Shown: positions 34,821 through 42,312 of the stretch, piece after piece
Numbering within the stretch: position 1 is the stretch's first letter
Layout of the letters: every line of letters starts with the position of its first letter
Source of the DNA: Planctomycetota bacterium
GTDB taxonomy: Bacteria > Planctomycetota > UBA1135 > JAKEFM01
Length of the DNA stretch: 47,853 bases
Assembly (NCBI GenBank): GCA_022616055.1
Contig: JAKEFM010000070.1
Span: 1-47,853, forward strand
Reading direction: 5' to 3'
Translations under genes and position numbers: made by a program
Notes under the pieces: generated by a model
What the model saw: only the letters and a program-made list of their open reading frames with translations
Told to the model about the DNA's origin: nothing
The model's database searches: none

Positions 34821-36224
34821 CTACGACGCGAGGGAGGCGCGGATCGCCGCGAGGAGCGCCTCCTCGTCCCCCGGCAGGAGGGTGCGGGGATCGAGGACGA
34901 CGGCGTCGTCGCGGACCCGGGCGTACACGGGCGGCTCCCCTTCCCGGAGGCGGGCGAGGAGGGCCTCGGCGGAGAGACGTCCCGACCGCAGCGCGACCAC
35001 GCGGGTTGGCAGGGGAGCCTCGGGCGCCGAGCCGCTGCCGGCGCGGGAGGTGTCCTCCTCGACCCTCACCTCCAGCCCCTTCGCCCCGAGGCGGCCGATC
35101 TCCTCCGCGATGCGCTTCGCCGCCGCTGCGACCTCCCCGATCGGGGCGAGGAGCATGCGCAGGGTCGGGATGCGCGAGGCGGCCGACGGACCCTCGAGGT
35201 AGAGGCGGAGGGTCGCCTCGAGCGCGGCGAGCGTCCCCTTGTCGAGGCGGAGCGCCCGGAACAGGGGATTCGCCCGGCATCGCTCGACCGCCTCCTTCCG
35301 GCCCACCAGGATCCCGGCCTGCGGCCCTCCGAGGAGCTTGTCCCCGCTGAAGAAGACGAGGTCGCACCCGGCCCGGAGCGAGGCCTGGACGAGGGGCTCC
35401 TGCGCGAGGACGCCCCCTCCCTCCGCGAGGATCCTCCCCGAGCCGAGGTCGTGGAGGACGGGGATCCGCAGCTCCTTCCCGAGCGCGGCGAGATCCTCGA
35501 TCCCGACCTCGTGGGCGAAGCCCTCGATCCGGAAGTTCGACCGGTGGACCTTGAGGAGGCAGCCGGTCCGCTCGGTCACGGCCCGGCGGTAGTCCTCGAG
35601 GTAGGTCCGGTTCGTCGTGCCGACCTCGACCAGGCGCGCGCCGCTGCGCGCCATCACGTCGGGCATCCGGAAGGCCCCGCCGATCTCGACCAGCTCCCCC
35701 CGCGAGAGGATCGCCTCCCGCCCCTCCGCGACCGTGTTCAGCGCGAGGAAGGTCGCCCCCGCGTTGTTGTTGACCGCGGTGGCGCCCTCCGCCCCGAGGA
35801 GCCGGGAGAGGATCTCGGCGACGGCGCTCTCCCGCCGGCCGCGCTTGCCCGTCTCCTCGTCGACCTCGAGGAGGCAGTAGCGCCCGAGCGCCTCGGCCGC
35901 GGCCGCCACGGCCTCCGCGGCGAGCGGCGCCCTCCCGAGGCCGGTGTGGAGCACGACCCCGGTCGCGTTGACGACCCGCCGGAGCCGCATCCCCCCGCTG
36001 CGCCGGAGCTCCGCGGCGGTCTCCTCCTCGACGCGCTCGGCGAGGCCGCCGCGGCCGTCCCCGCGACCGGCGCGCAGGTCCCCGCGCAGCCGCTCGAGGG
36101 CGGCGTCGAGGGCGTCGAGGACGAGCGGGCGGGGGTAGGACCCGAGGAGGGCGGCGAGCGCCGGACGGCGGAGCAGCTCGTCGACCTTGGGCACCCGCCG
36201 GAGGGGATTGCCGGTCGACGCCAT
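34821..36224 (-). CDS. selA: L-seryl-tRNA(Sec) selenium transferase
   Basis: 467 residues from the ATG at 36224. A TTG 12 codons upstream is possible but less likely. It is a PLP enzyme that converts Ser-tRNA-Sec to Sec-tRNA-Sec using selenophosphate. The N-terminal tRNA-binding part (RRVPKVDELLRRPAL) precedes the PLP core: VVNATGVVLHTGLGRAPL, the AVNNNAGA loop, LLKVHRSNFRIEGF, HDLGSGR and the PLP-lysine in FFSGDKLLGGPQAGI. Length matches bacterial SelA. It heads the selA-selD-selC group and diverges from recJ across 83 bases, which should hold promoters for both. Confidence 0.96.
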   Translation of the reverse strand: MASTGNPLRRVPKVDELLRRPALAALLGSYPRPLVLDALDAALERLRGDLRAGRGDGRGGLAERVEEETAAELRRSGGMRLRRVVNATGVVLHTGLGRAPLAAEAVAAAAEALGRYCLLEVDEETGKRGRRESAVAEILSRLLGAEGATAVNNNAGATFLALNTVAEGREAILSRGELVEIGGAFRMPDVMARSGARLVEVGTTNRTYLEDYRRAVTERTGCLLKVHRSNFRIEGFAHEVGIEDLAALGKELRIPVLHDLGSGRILAEGGGVLAQEPLVQASLRAGCDLVFFSGDKLLGGPQAGILVGRKEAVERCRANPLFRALRLDKGTLAALEATLRLYLEGPSAASRIPTLRMLLAPIGEVAAAAKRIAEEIGRLGAKGLEVRVEEDTSRAGSGSAPEAPLPTRVVALRSGRLSAEALLARLREGEPPVYARVRDDAVVLDPRTLLPGDEEALLAAIRASLAS

Positions 36225-36307
36225 GGCCCGAGTATGTTTCGACGCGCCCCCGGGGGGCAAGGTCCGGCGCCTTGCGCGCCCCTCCGAGGAGCCCTAGTTT
36301 CGACCGA

Positions 36308-38014
36308 ATGCGCCGACCCTGGAGGATCCGGAAGGCCGAGCCCGCGCTCGTGTCGCGCCTCGCGGGGGACCTCGGGGTCTCCCCGCTCACGGCGCGGCTC
36401 CTCGTCCAGCGCGGCCTCGACTCGCCCGGCGCGGCGCGCCGCCACCTCCAGCCGGCGATCGAGGACCTCCACGACCCCTTCGGTCTCCCCGACATGGAGC
36501 GCGCCGCCTCGCGCGTGGCGCGCGCGCTGGAGGGGCGGGAGCGGATCCTGGTCCACGGCGACTACGACGTCGACGGGATGATCGGCGCCTCGCTCCTCGT
36601 CCAGTTCGGGCGGCTGTTCGGGGCCGACGTCGCGGCGCACATCCCCGACCGCGCGCGCGACGGCTTCTCGATCCGCGAGCCGGCGATCGAGCGGGTGCGG
36701 CGGGAGCGGATCGGCCTCGTCCTCACCGTCGACAACGGCACGGGCGCGGTCGAGGCGGTCGACCGGCTCGGGAAGGAGGGGGCCGACGTCGTCGTCACGG
36801 ACCACCACCTGCCGGGGCCCCGGTGCGCGCCCGCCTACGCGCTCGTCAACCCGCGGCTCCCCGGGAGCCGCTACCCCTACCCCGGCCTGTGCGGGTCGGG
36901 GGTCGCCTTCAAGCTCGCGTGGGCCGTGGCCGAGCGGCTCTCCCCCGCGCGCAAGCGCTCCGCGCCCGTCCAGGAGTTCCTCCACGACGCGCTCGCCGCC
37001 GTGGCGATCGCGACGATCGCCGACCTCGCCCCGCTCGACGGGGAGAACCGGACCCTCGTGCGGTTCGGCCTCGCGGCGCTGCGCGCGACGACGAACCCGG
37101 GGCTGCGCGCCCTCCTCGAGTCCCTCGCCGGGCGCGCGCCGAGCGCGGAGGACGTGGCGTTCCGCATCGCGCCGAGGCTCAACGCGGCCGGGAGGCTCGG
37201 CCGCCAGGAGGTCGCCCTCGAGTGCCTGACGACCCCGAGCCACGAGCGGGCGGCCTCCTGCGTCCGGGAGCTCGAGCGGCTCAACGGGAAGCGCCAGCGC
37301 CTCGACCGGGCGGCGACGGAGGAGGCGCGCGCGCGCGTCCGCGCGGAGATCGACCTCGCGCGCGAGCCGGCGATCCTGCTGGCGAGCGAGACGTGGCATC
37401 CCGGCATCCTCGGCCTGGGGGCCGCGCGACTCGCCGAGGAGTTCCAGCGCCCCGTCGCGCTCGTCGCCCTGTCGGAGGGCCTCGGCCGAGCCTCGGTTCG
37501 CGCGCCCGAGGGGTTCCACCTCCCCTCGATCCTCGAAGCGTGCGCGGACCTCCTCGTCGAGTTCGGGGGGCACCCCCTGGCGGCCGGCTTCGAGATCCGG
37601 GCGGAGAACCTCGGGCCCCTCCGCCGTCGCCTCGCCGAGACCGTCCGCGCCCCCGCGCCCGCGCCCCTCGCGATCGACGCGGAGCTTCCCCTCCCCTCGC
37701 TGACCCCCGCGCTCTGCCGGGAGATCGGCCGGCTCGAGCCCTACGGCGCGGGGAACGAGGCTCCCCTCTTCGCCGCGGGCGGGGTCGAGGTCCTCGAGCC
37801 CGCGCGGCGCGCCCCCCGCGGGGAGTGGGTCCTCACCCTCCGGGAGAGGGACGCCATCGTGCGGGCCCGAACGCGCACCGCGGGCCTCGAGGGGGTCCCG
37901 GCCGGAGCCGAGGTCTCGATCGCCTACACGCCCCTGCGACCCCGCGAGGGGGGCGAGGGGGAGATCCGCCTGCGCGACCTCTCCGAAGAGCCCGCCCCGG
38001 CCTTCGTCGCGTGA
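36308..38014 (+). CDS. recJ: Single-stranded-DNA-specific exonuclease RecJ
   Basis: 568 residues from the ATG at 36308. Degrades single-stranded DNA 5' to 3' in recombination and mismatch repair. The DHH phosphoesterase motifs are intact: HGDYDVDG (Asp85, Asp87, Asp89), TVDNGT (Asp142), TDHHLPG (Asp165-His167) and a downstream TIADLAPL. The DHHA1 part has FGGHPLAAGF, and a C-terminal OB-like domain follows. The length is near the usual 560-580. The next gene (DedA) starts 22 bases after the stop, suggesting co-transcription with unrelated functions. Confidence 0.95.
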   Translation: MRRPWRIRKAEPALVSRLAGDLGVSPLTARLLVQRGLDSPGAARRHLQPAIEDLHDPFGLPDMERAASRVARALEGRERILVHGDYDVDGMIGASLLVQFGRLFGADVAAHIPDRARDGFSIREPAIERVRRERIGLVLTVDNGTGAVEAVDRLGKEGADVVVTDHHLPGPRCAPAYALVNPRLPGSRYPYPGLCGSGVAFKLAWAVAERLSPARKRSAPVQEFLHDALAAVAIATIADLAPLDGENRTLVRFGLAALRATTNPGLRALLESLAGRAPSAEDVAFRIAPRLNAAGRLGRQEVALECLTTPSHERAASCVRELERLNGKRQRLDRAATEEARARVRAEIDLAREPAILLASETWHPGILGLGAARLAEEFQRPVALVALSEGLGRASVRAPEGFHLPSILEACADLLVEFGGHPLAAGFEIRAENLGPLRRRLAETVRAPAPAPLAIDAELPLPSLTPALCREIGRLEPYGAGNEAPLFAAGGVEVLEPARRAPRGEWVLTLRERDAIVRARTRTAGLEGVPAGAEVSIAYTPLRPREGGEGEIRLRDLSEEPAPAFVA

Positions 38015-38036
38015 GGCGAGGCGCGGCCCGCCCCCG

Positions 38037-38708
38037 GTGACCGGTCTCCTCGGCCAGCTCGTCGAGGTCTTCCTCCACCTCGACGACCACCTGAACGCGT
38101 GGGCGGAGCAGCTCGGGCCCTGGCTCTACGCCGTCCTCTTCGGGATCGTCTTCTGCGAGACGGGGCTCGTCGTCACCCCGTTCCTCCCCGGGGACTCCCT
38201 CCTCTTCGCCGTCGGCGCGCTCGCCTCGATCGAGGGCTCCCCGATCCGGCTCCCCCTCCTCCTCGTCCTCCTCAGCGTCGCCGCGATCGCCGGGGACTCC
38301 GCCAACTACGCGATCGGCCTGCGCCTCGGCCCGAAGGTCTTCCGGCGGACGGACTCCCGGTTCCTCAACCGCAACCACCTCCTGCGCACGCAGGCCTTCT
38401 ACGAGAAGCACGGCGGCAAGACGATCGTGCTCGCCCGCTTCATCCCGATCGTGCGGACCTTCGCCCCGTTCGTCGCCGGGATCGGGCGGATGTCCTACCC
38501 GCGCTTCGCCTTCTTCAACGTCGCGGGGGGGATCGCCTGGGTCACGATCTTCCTCCTCGCCGGGCACCTCTTCGGGCAGACGCCCGTCGTCCAGCGCAAC
38601 TTCCAGGTCGTCATCCTCGGGATCATCGTCGTCTCCGTCCTCCCCGTCCTCGTCGAGATGGTCCGCGCCCGGCGGGCGGCGCGCGTCCCTCCCCCCCCCT
38701 CGGCGTGA
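38037..38708 (+). CDS. DedA-family membrane protein
   Basis: 223 residues from a GTG start. Several transmembrane helices (about residues 22-45, 60-85, 135-160 and 180-205) and the family motifs ETGLVVTPFLPGDSLLF, GDSANYAIGLRLG and RFIPIVRTFAPFVAG. DedA proteins are inner-membrane lipid flippases or transporters; some move undecaprenyl phosphate. The stop overlaps the next gene as GTGA, so the two are translated together. It follows recJ by 22 bases. Confidence 0.93.
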   Translation: MTGLLGQLVEVFLHLDDHLNAWAEQLGPWLYAVLFGIVFCETGLVVTPFLPGDSLLFAVGALASIEGSPIRLPLLLVLLSVAAIAGDSANYAIGLRLGPKVFRRTDSRFLNRNHLLRTQAFYEKHGGKTIVLARFIPIVRTFAPFVAGIGRMSYPRFAFFNVAGGIAWVTIFLLAGHLFGQTPVVQRNFQVVILGIIVVSVLPVLVEMVRARRAARVPPPPSA

Positions 38709-39181
38709 GCGCGGCCCGCGCGAAGCCCGTCCCCCGGAGGCCGATCATCGGGGTGGTCGGGGCCTCGCGCCCGTCGGCGGAGGAGGCCGCCCTCGCCGAG
38801 GCGGTCGGCCGCGCCGTCGGCCGCGCGGGAGCGATCCTCCTGTGCGGAGGCCTCGGGGGGGTGATGGAGGCGGCGTGCCGCGGGGCGAAGGAGGCCGGCG
38901 GCCTGATGGTCGGGATCCTCCCGACGGAGGACGCCGCGGACGCGAACCCCTTCGTCGACGTCCCCGTCGCGACGGGGATCGGCGAGGCGCGCAACGCGAT
39001 CGTCGCGCGCGCCCCCGACGCGCTCGTCGCCGTCGGCGGGGGCTACGGCACCCTCTCCGAGATCGCCCTGGCGCTGAAGGGTGGGAAGCGGGTCGTCGGG
39101 CTGCGCGCGCCCGAGGTCGAGGGGATCCTCCCCGCGCGGACGGCGGAGGAGGCCGTCGCCTCGGCGCTGGGCGCGACCTGA
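38705..39181 (+). CDS. TIGR00725/LOG-like nucleotide-binding protein
   Basis: 158 residues from the GTG at 38705, overlapping the DedA stop by 4 bases. It has a Rossmann-type core with IIGVVGAS at the start, LLCGGLGGVMEAACRGAKEAGG and the family loop VGGGYGTLSEIALAL. The fold is that of the lysine decarboxylase-like/LOG family, which includes cytokinin-activating phosphoribohydrolases and molybdenum-cofactor carriers. The exact PGGxGTxxE motif reads GGGYGTLSE. No substrate can be assigned. Coupling to DedA is a visible but unexplained link. Confidence 0.85.
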   Translation: MSAARAKPVPRRPIIGVVGASRPSAEEAALAEAVGRAVGRAGAILLCGGLGGVMEAACRGAKEAGGLMVGILPTEDAADANPFVDVPVATGIGEARNAIVARAPDALVAVGGGYGTLSEIALALKGGKRVVGLRAPEVEGILPARTAEEAVASALGAT

Positions 39182-39307
39182 AGCCGCGACACCCGGGGTG
39201 GGGGCTGGCGAACGCCCGCGCCATCGCTATTCTCCCCCTTTGCCGCAACCCCACGGTTGGCGAGAGCCCCTGAGAGGGGAGGGGACTCGCGACCGGGAGG
39301 CGCCCCC

Positions 39308-40153
39308 ATGAGGACGATCGACGATCTCGTCGGGCACGTCCGTGCCCACCGTTGCTCCACCCATCCGATCTTCCGGCACTGGTCGGCCGTGAAGCCGGAG
39401 CCCGACGCGGTCGGGGCCCTCTTCCACCAGATCCAGAAGTTCTGCGCCTCCACCCGGCCCGGCGGGAATTTCCCCGAGGCGCTCAAGCGCCACGGGATGG
39501 TGAGCGAGAGCGGACTCCTGCAGGAGATCGTCGAGAGCGAGGAGAACCACGGCCCCGAGCTGGCGACGATGGCCGGGTACATCCTGAACCGGGCGGCGGG
39601 ACGGACGGTCTGCCCCGACCTCCGCGACCAGGGGGCCGTCGAGGGAAAGCTGCGGGAGTGCTCCGACCGGCTCCTCGGGACCCTCCCCGGCTACGACCGG
39701 GAGAACGGCCTGACGGTCCAGGCGCGCAAGGCGATCGCGGTCTTCGCCGGGCGGGAGCGGACCGACCGGGAATCGACCTTCCGGAACCTCGGGACGGCGC
39801 TCGCGCTCGAGATGATCTCGAACCGCCACCTGATCCCCGGCGAGAAGCACTGCCTCGTCGACAGCGGGATCTACGGCGCCTCGATGGACGACCCGGAGAT
39901 GCACTACCTCGTCGAGCACTGGGGCGAGGCCGGCGCCGAGCTGCAGCACGAGAAGAACGCCTTCGAGGCGGTCTCCTCCGTGCTGAACGAGGAAACCGAG
40001 CGCTGGATCCTCGAGGGGGCCGACGACTTCCTCGACTCGCTCGCGGGCCTGTGGGACGTGCTCGACTCCGCCCTCCTGCGGTCGGGCTTCGCCGGATCGG
40101 ACACGCTCGTCCCCTCCGCGAGCCGCCGCCCCTCCGAGGCCGTCCGGACCTGA
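39308..40153 (+). CDS. Heme-oxygenase-fold protein, candidate diiron enzyme
   Basis: 281 residues from the ATG at 39308, with GGAGG about 8 bases upstream; an ATG 17 codons earlier lacks such a site. The protein is all-helical. Possible metal-binding clusters are ESEENHG (Glu78, Glu79, His81), EMISNRH (Glu168, His174) and HYLVEHWGEAGAELQHEKN (His199, Glu203, His204, Glu211, His214). Spacing of Glu and His on long helices resembles the heme-oxygenase-like diiron oxidases and PqqC/TenA relatives. The reaction is unknown. It stands 126 bases after the LOG-like gene and converges on the GNAT pair, so it may be transcribed alone. Confidence 0.6.
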   Translation: MRTIDDLVGHVRAHRCSTHPIFRHWSAVKPEPDAVGALFHQIQKFCASTRPGGNFPEALKRHGMVSESGLLQEIVESEENHGPELATMAGYILNRAAGRTVCPDLRDQGAVEGKLRECSDRLLGTLPGYDRENGLTVQARKAIAVFAGRERTDRESTFRNLGTALALEMISNRHLIPGEKHCLVDSGIYGASMDDPEMHYLVEHWGEAGAELQHEKNAFEAVSSVLNEETERWILEGADDFLDSLAGLWDVLDSALLRSGFAGSDTLVPSASRRPSEAVRT

Positions 40154-40160
40154 CGCCGCC

Positions 40161-41147
40161 TCAGGCGAGGTCGATCTCGGCGAGCTGGGTCCACCAGCCG
40201 TGGCGCATGAAGTGCATGTCGAGCCACGGGTAGCAGGACTGCGCCGCGAGGACGTAGTCGCTCGGGCGGGAGATCCACCCCCACTCCCCGAACCGCGCGC
40301 ACCAGGGGGACCATTCGGGGAAGATCGCGACCAGGGAGGTCGCCCCCTCCCGCCGCGCGCGCTCGAGCACCGCCTCGCGGAGGGTCGCCCCGACCTCCCC
40401 ATCTCCGGGCGGGACGAGCCAGTCGGCGAGGAGACCGGCGCGGGGGGCGGGCCAATCGGCGAGCCGGAAGACGGCGTATCCGGCGAGGGCGCCGCCGGGC
40501 CCGTCCACCGCGAAACAGACGTAGGTGTGACGCGGGTGCTCGACGAAACGCCAGTTGAGGTAGCGCTCGTCGCGCACGACGGCGTATCCCCAGTCCTTCG
40601 AGCAGCGCGCGAAGAGCGTCGCGGCGCGCCCGTCGAAGGCGTCGATCTCCCTCGCCCCGGCCGGGGCCGCGGACACCGGCCGGAGGTCCCGGACGAGGAA
40701 GTTCTGCCGCCGGACGAGCTGGTAGTTGAGGAAGCGGCGGCCCATCCGCCAGGTCTCCGGGATCGCGAGCCCCCAGTACCCGGTGTCCCACTCCGGGGAG
40801 AGGAAGCGCTCGAAGAAGCGCTCCGCGGTCTTGACGTAGAGCCCCGGGCGCTTGAGGGCGCTCCTGTGCGCGGGATGCACGTAGGAGTCGACGATCTGGC
40901 CGAAGGAGCAATCCTTCCCCCCCATCCGAACGCGGTAGGGCTGGGCGGCGTAGTGGGCCGCCACGAGATCCCCGTCGAGGGCGAGGAGGACGCGGACCCC
41001 GCCGGGGTTGCGCGTGTACGCCCACTCCCATTCCGACATCGTCCGGGGGAGGAAGGCGGGATTCCCCTCGGAGAAGACGAGGTTGTGGGTCTCGAGGATC
41101 CTCCCCTCGTCCCCGGCGCGGTAGGGTCGGTACTCGTACTCCGTCAT
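40161..41147 (-). CDS. GNAT-family N-acetyltransferase (paralog B)
   Basis: 328 residues from the ATG at 41147, which overlaps the stop of the upstream GNAT gene as ATGA. The open frame continues upstream inside that gene but is a false extension. N-terminal EYRPYRAGDEGRILETHNLVF and FGQIVDSYVHPAHRS match paralog A; the second half has YLNWRFVEHPRHTYVCF and GLLADWLVPPGDGE. It ends WWTQLAEIDLA. The substrate is unknown. Its 3' end lies 7 bases from the convergent heme-oxygenase-fold gene. Confidence 0.82.
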   Translation of the reverse strand: MTEYEYRPYRAGDEGRILETHNLVFSEGNPAFLPRTMSEWEWAYTRNPGGVRVLLALDGDLVAAHYAAQPYRVRMGGKDCSFGQIVDSYVHPAHRSALKRPGLYVKTAERFFERFLSPEWDTGYWGLAIPETWRMGRRFLNYQLVRRQNFLVRDLRPVSAAPAGAREIDAFDGRAATLFARCSKDWGYAVVRDERYLNWRFVEHPRHTYVCFAVDGPGGALAGYAVFRLADWPAPRAGLLADWLVPPGDGEVGATLREAVLERARREGATSLVAIFPEWSPWCARFGEWGWISRPSDYVLAAQSCYPWLDMHFMRHGWWTQLAEIDLA

Positions 41148-42205
41148 GCGAGGCGCGGGAAGTCGGCGAGGGTGGTGTACCAGTTCCGGTAGAGCCCGTT
41201 CGCGTCGAGGCGCCGCTGCGCGGGGAGCACCGCGAGGAAGTCGCGCGCAGGATGCAGGCGGAACCCGGCCTCCTGGAACGCGATCCACTCGGGCGCGGTG
41301 TCGGGGATCAGGATCGCGAGCGAGGCGCCGTCCGCGCGCGCGCGCCGCGCCCCCCACCTCCGGAGCGCGACGGCCGCGCCGTCCTCCCCCGCGGGCACGA
41401 GCCAGTCGCAGAGGAGCCCCTCCCGGCGCCCCTCGAATTCGGCGAGGCGGTAGACGGCGTAGCCGAGGAGCGCCCCGTCGGCCCTCCGGCGCGCGAGGCC
41501 CACGTCGTAGCGGTGCTCCGGATGGGCCGCGAACCGCCAGTTCAGGAACCTCGCGTCGCGGACGGCGAGGGCTCCCCATCCCGCGGCGGCGCGCTCGAAG
41601 AGGCGCCCGACCTCCTCGGGGAAGGACGCGGTCTCCTCGACCGCGACGTCCCCGACCTCCGCCTCGCCGGGCGACCCGGGATCGAGTCGCAGCACGCAGC
41701 TCTCGCGCACCATCTCCCAGTCGAGGACGGGATCGCCCCGCCGCTTCGCGTGACGCGTGGGGAGGCCGAGGTGGTAGCTGAAGCGCAGCACCCGGCGGGT
41801 CGGGAGCCCGTAGAGAACCGGATGGCGATCGGGGGGCGGGCCGCCGAAGTCCTGCGCGAAAGCCCGCATCGCGGCGAGGAAGGGCCGGTGACGACCGAGG
41901 CCCGCGGCGGCGCTCGGATCGCCGAACGAATCGTCCACGGCGACCCAGCGCTGGATCTTTCCCCCGACGAGGACGCGGAGGATGACGCCGGCGAAGTGCG
42001 CGAGGACGCGCCCCTCCGGATCGACCGCGAGCCGGATGCACGAGCCGTCGGGAGCGTCGAGGTACCGCCAGCGCCAGACCGCCTCGGAGGGAGCGCGCAG
42101 CGAGGGCTCCTCCTCGCGGGCGATGGCGCGGGCCATCCCCGCGAGGATGGAGTCCTCGTCGCCGGGGCGGTACGCGCGGATCTGGAATCCGGTGGTTTCT
42201 CCCAT
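41144..42205 (-). CDS. GNAT-family N-acetyltransferase (paralog C)
   Basis: 353 residues. Same double-domain plan as paralogs A and B: FQIRAYRPGDEDSILAGMARA at the start, VDDSFGDPSAAAGLGRHRP in place of the QIVDS region, then RFLNWRFAAHPEHRYDVGLARR and LLCDWLVPAGEDG. It ends NWYTTLADFPRLA. It is the most divergent of the three near the acetyl-CoA region, so its activity may differ. It is the first gene of a two-gene coupled unit and diverges from polA across about 107 bases. Confidence 0.8.
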   Translation of the reverse strand: MGETTGFQIRAYRPGDEDSILAGMARAIAREEEPSLRAPSEAVWRWRYLDAPDGSCIRLAVDPEGRVLAHFAGVILRVLVGGKIQRWVAVDDSFGDPSAAAGLGRHRPFLAAMRAFAQDFGGPPPDRHPVLYGLPTRRVLRFSYHLGLPTRHAKRRGDPVLDWEMVRESCVLRLDPGSPGEAEVGDVAVEETASFPEEVGRLFERAAAGWGALAVRDARFLNWRFAAHPEHRYDVGLARRRADGALLGYAVYRLAEFEGRREGLLCDWLVPAGEDGAAVALRRWGARRARADGASLAILIPDTAPEWIAFQEAGFRLHPARDFLAVLPAQRRLDANGLYRNWYTTLADFPRLA

Positions 42206-42312
42206 CGCCGCGCGCTCCGGCGCGGGGCGGCATTCTAGGAAGCCCCGATCCCCGCCCCCACCCCGCTCCTCCCCTCGCCTCGCGGCGGGCGCGCGGCTAG
42301 CGTGCGGCGCCG

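Noticed and set aside
40161..42233. 690-residue frame joining two GNAT genes
   Set aside because: The first half reads out of frame through paralog C; the true start is the ATG at 41147.
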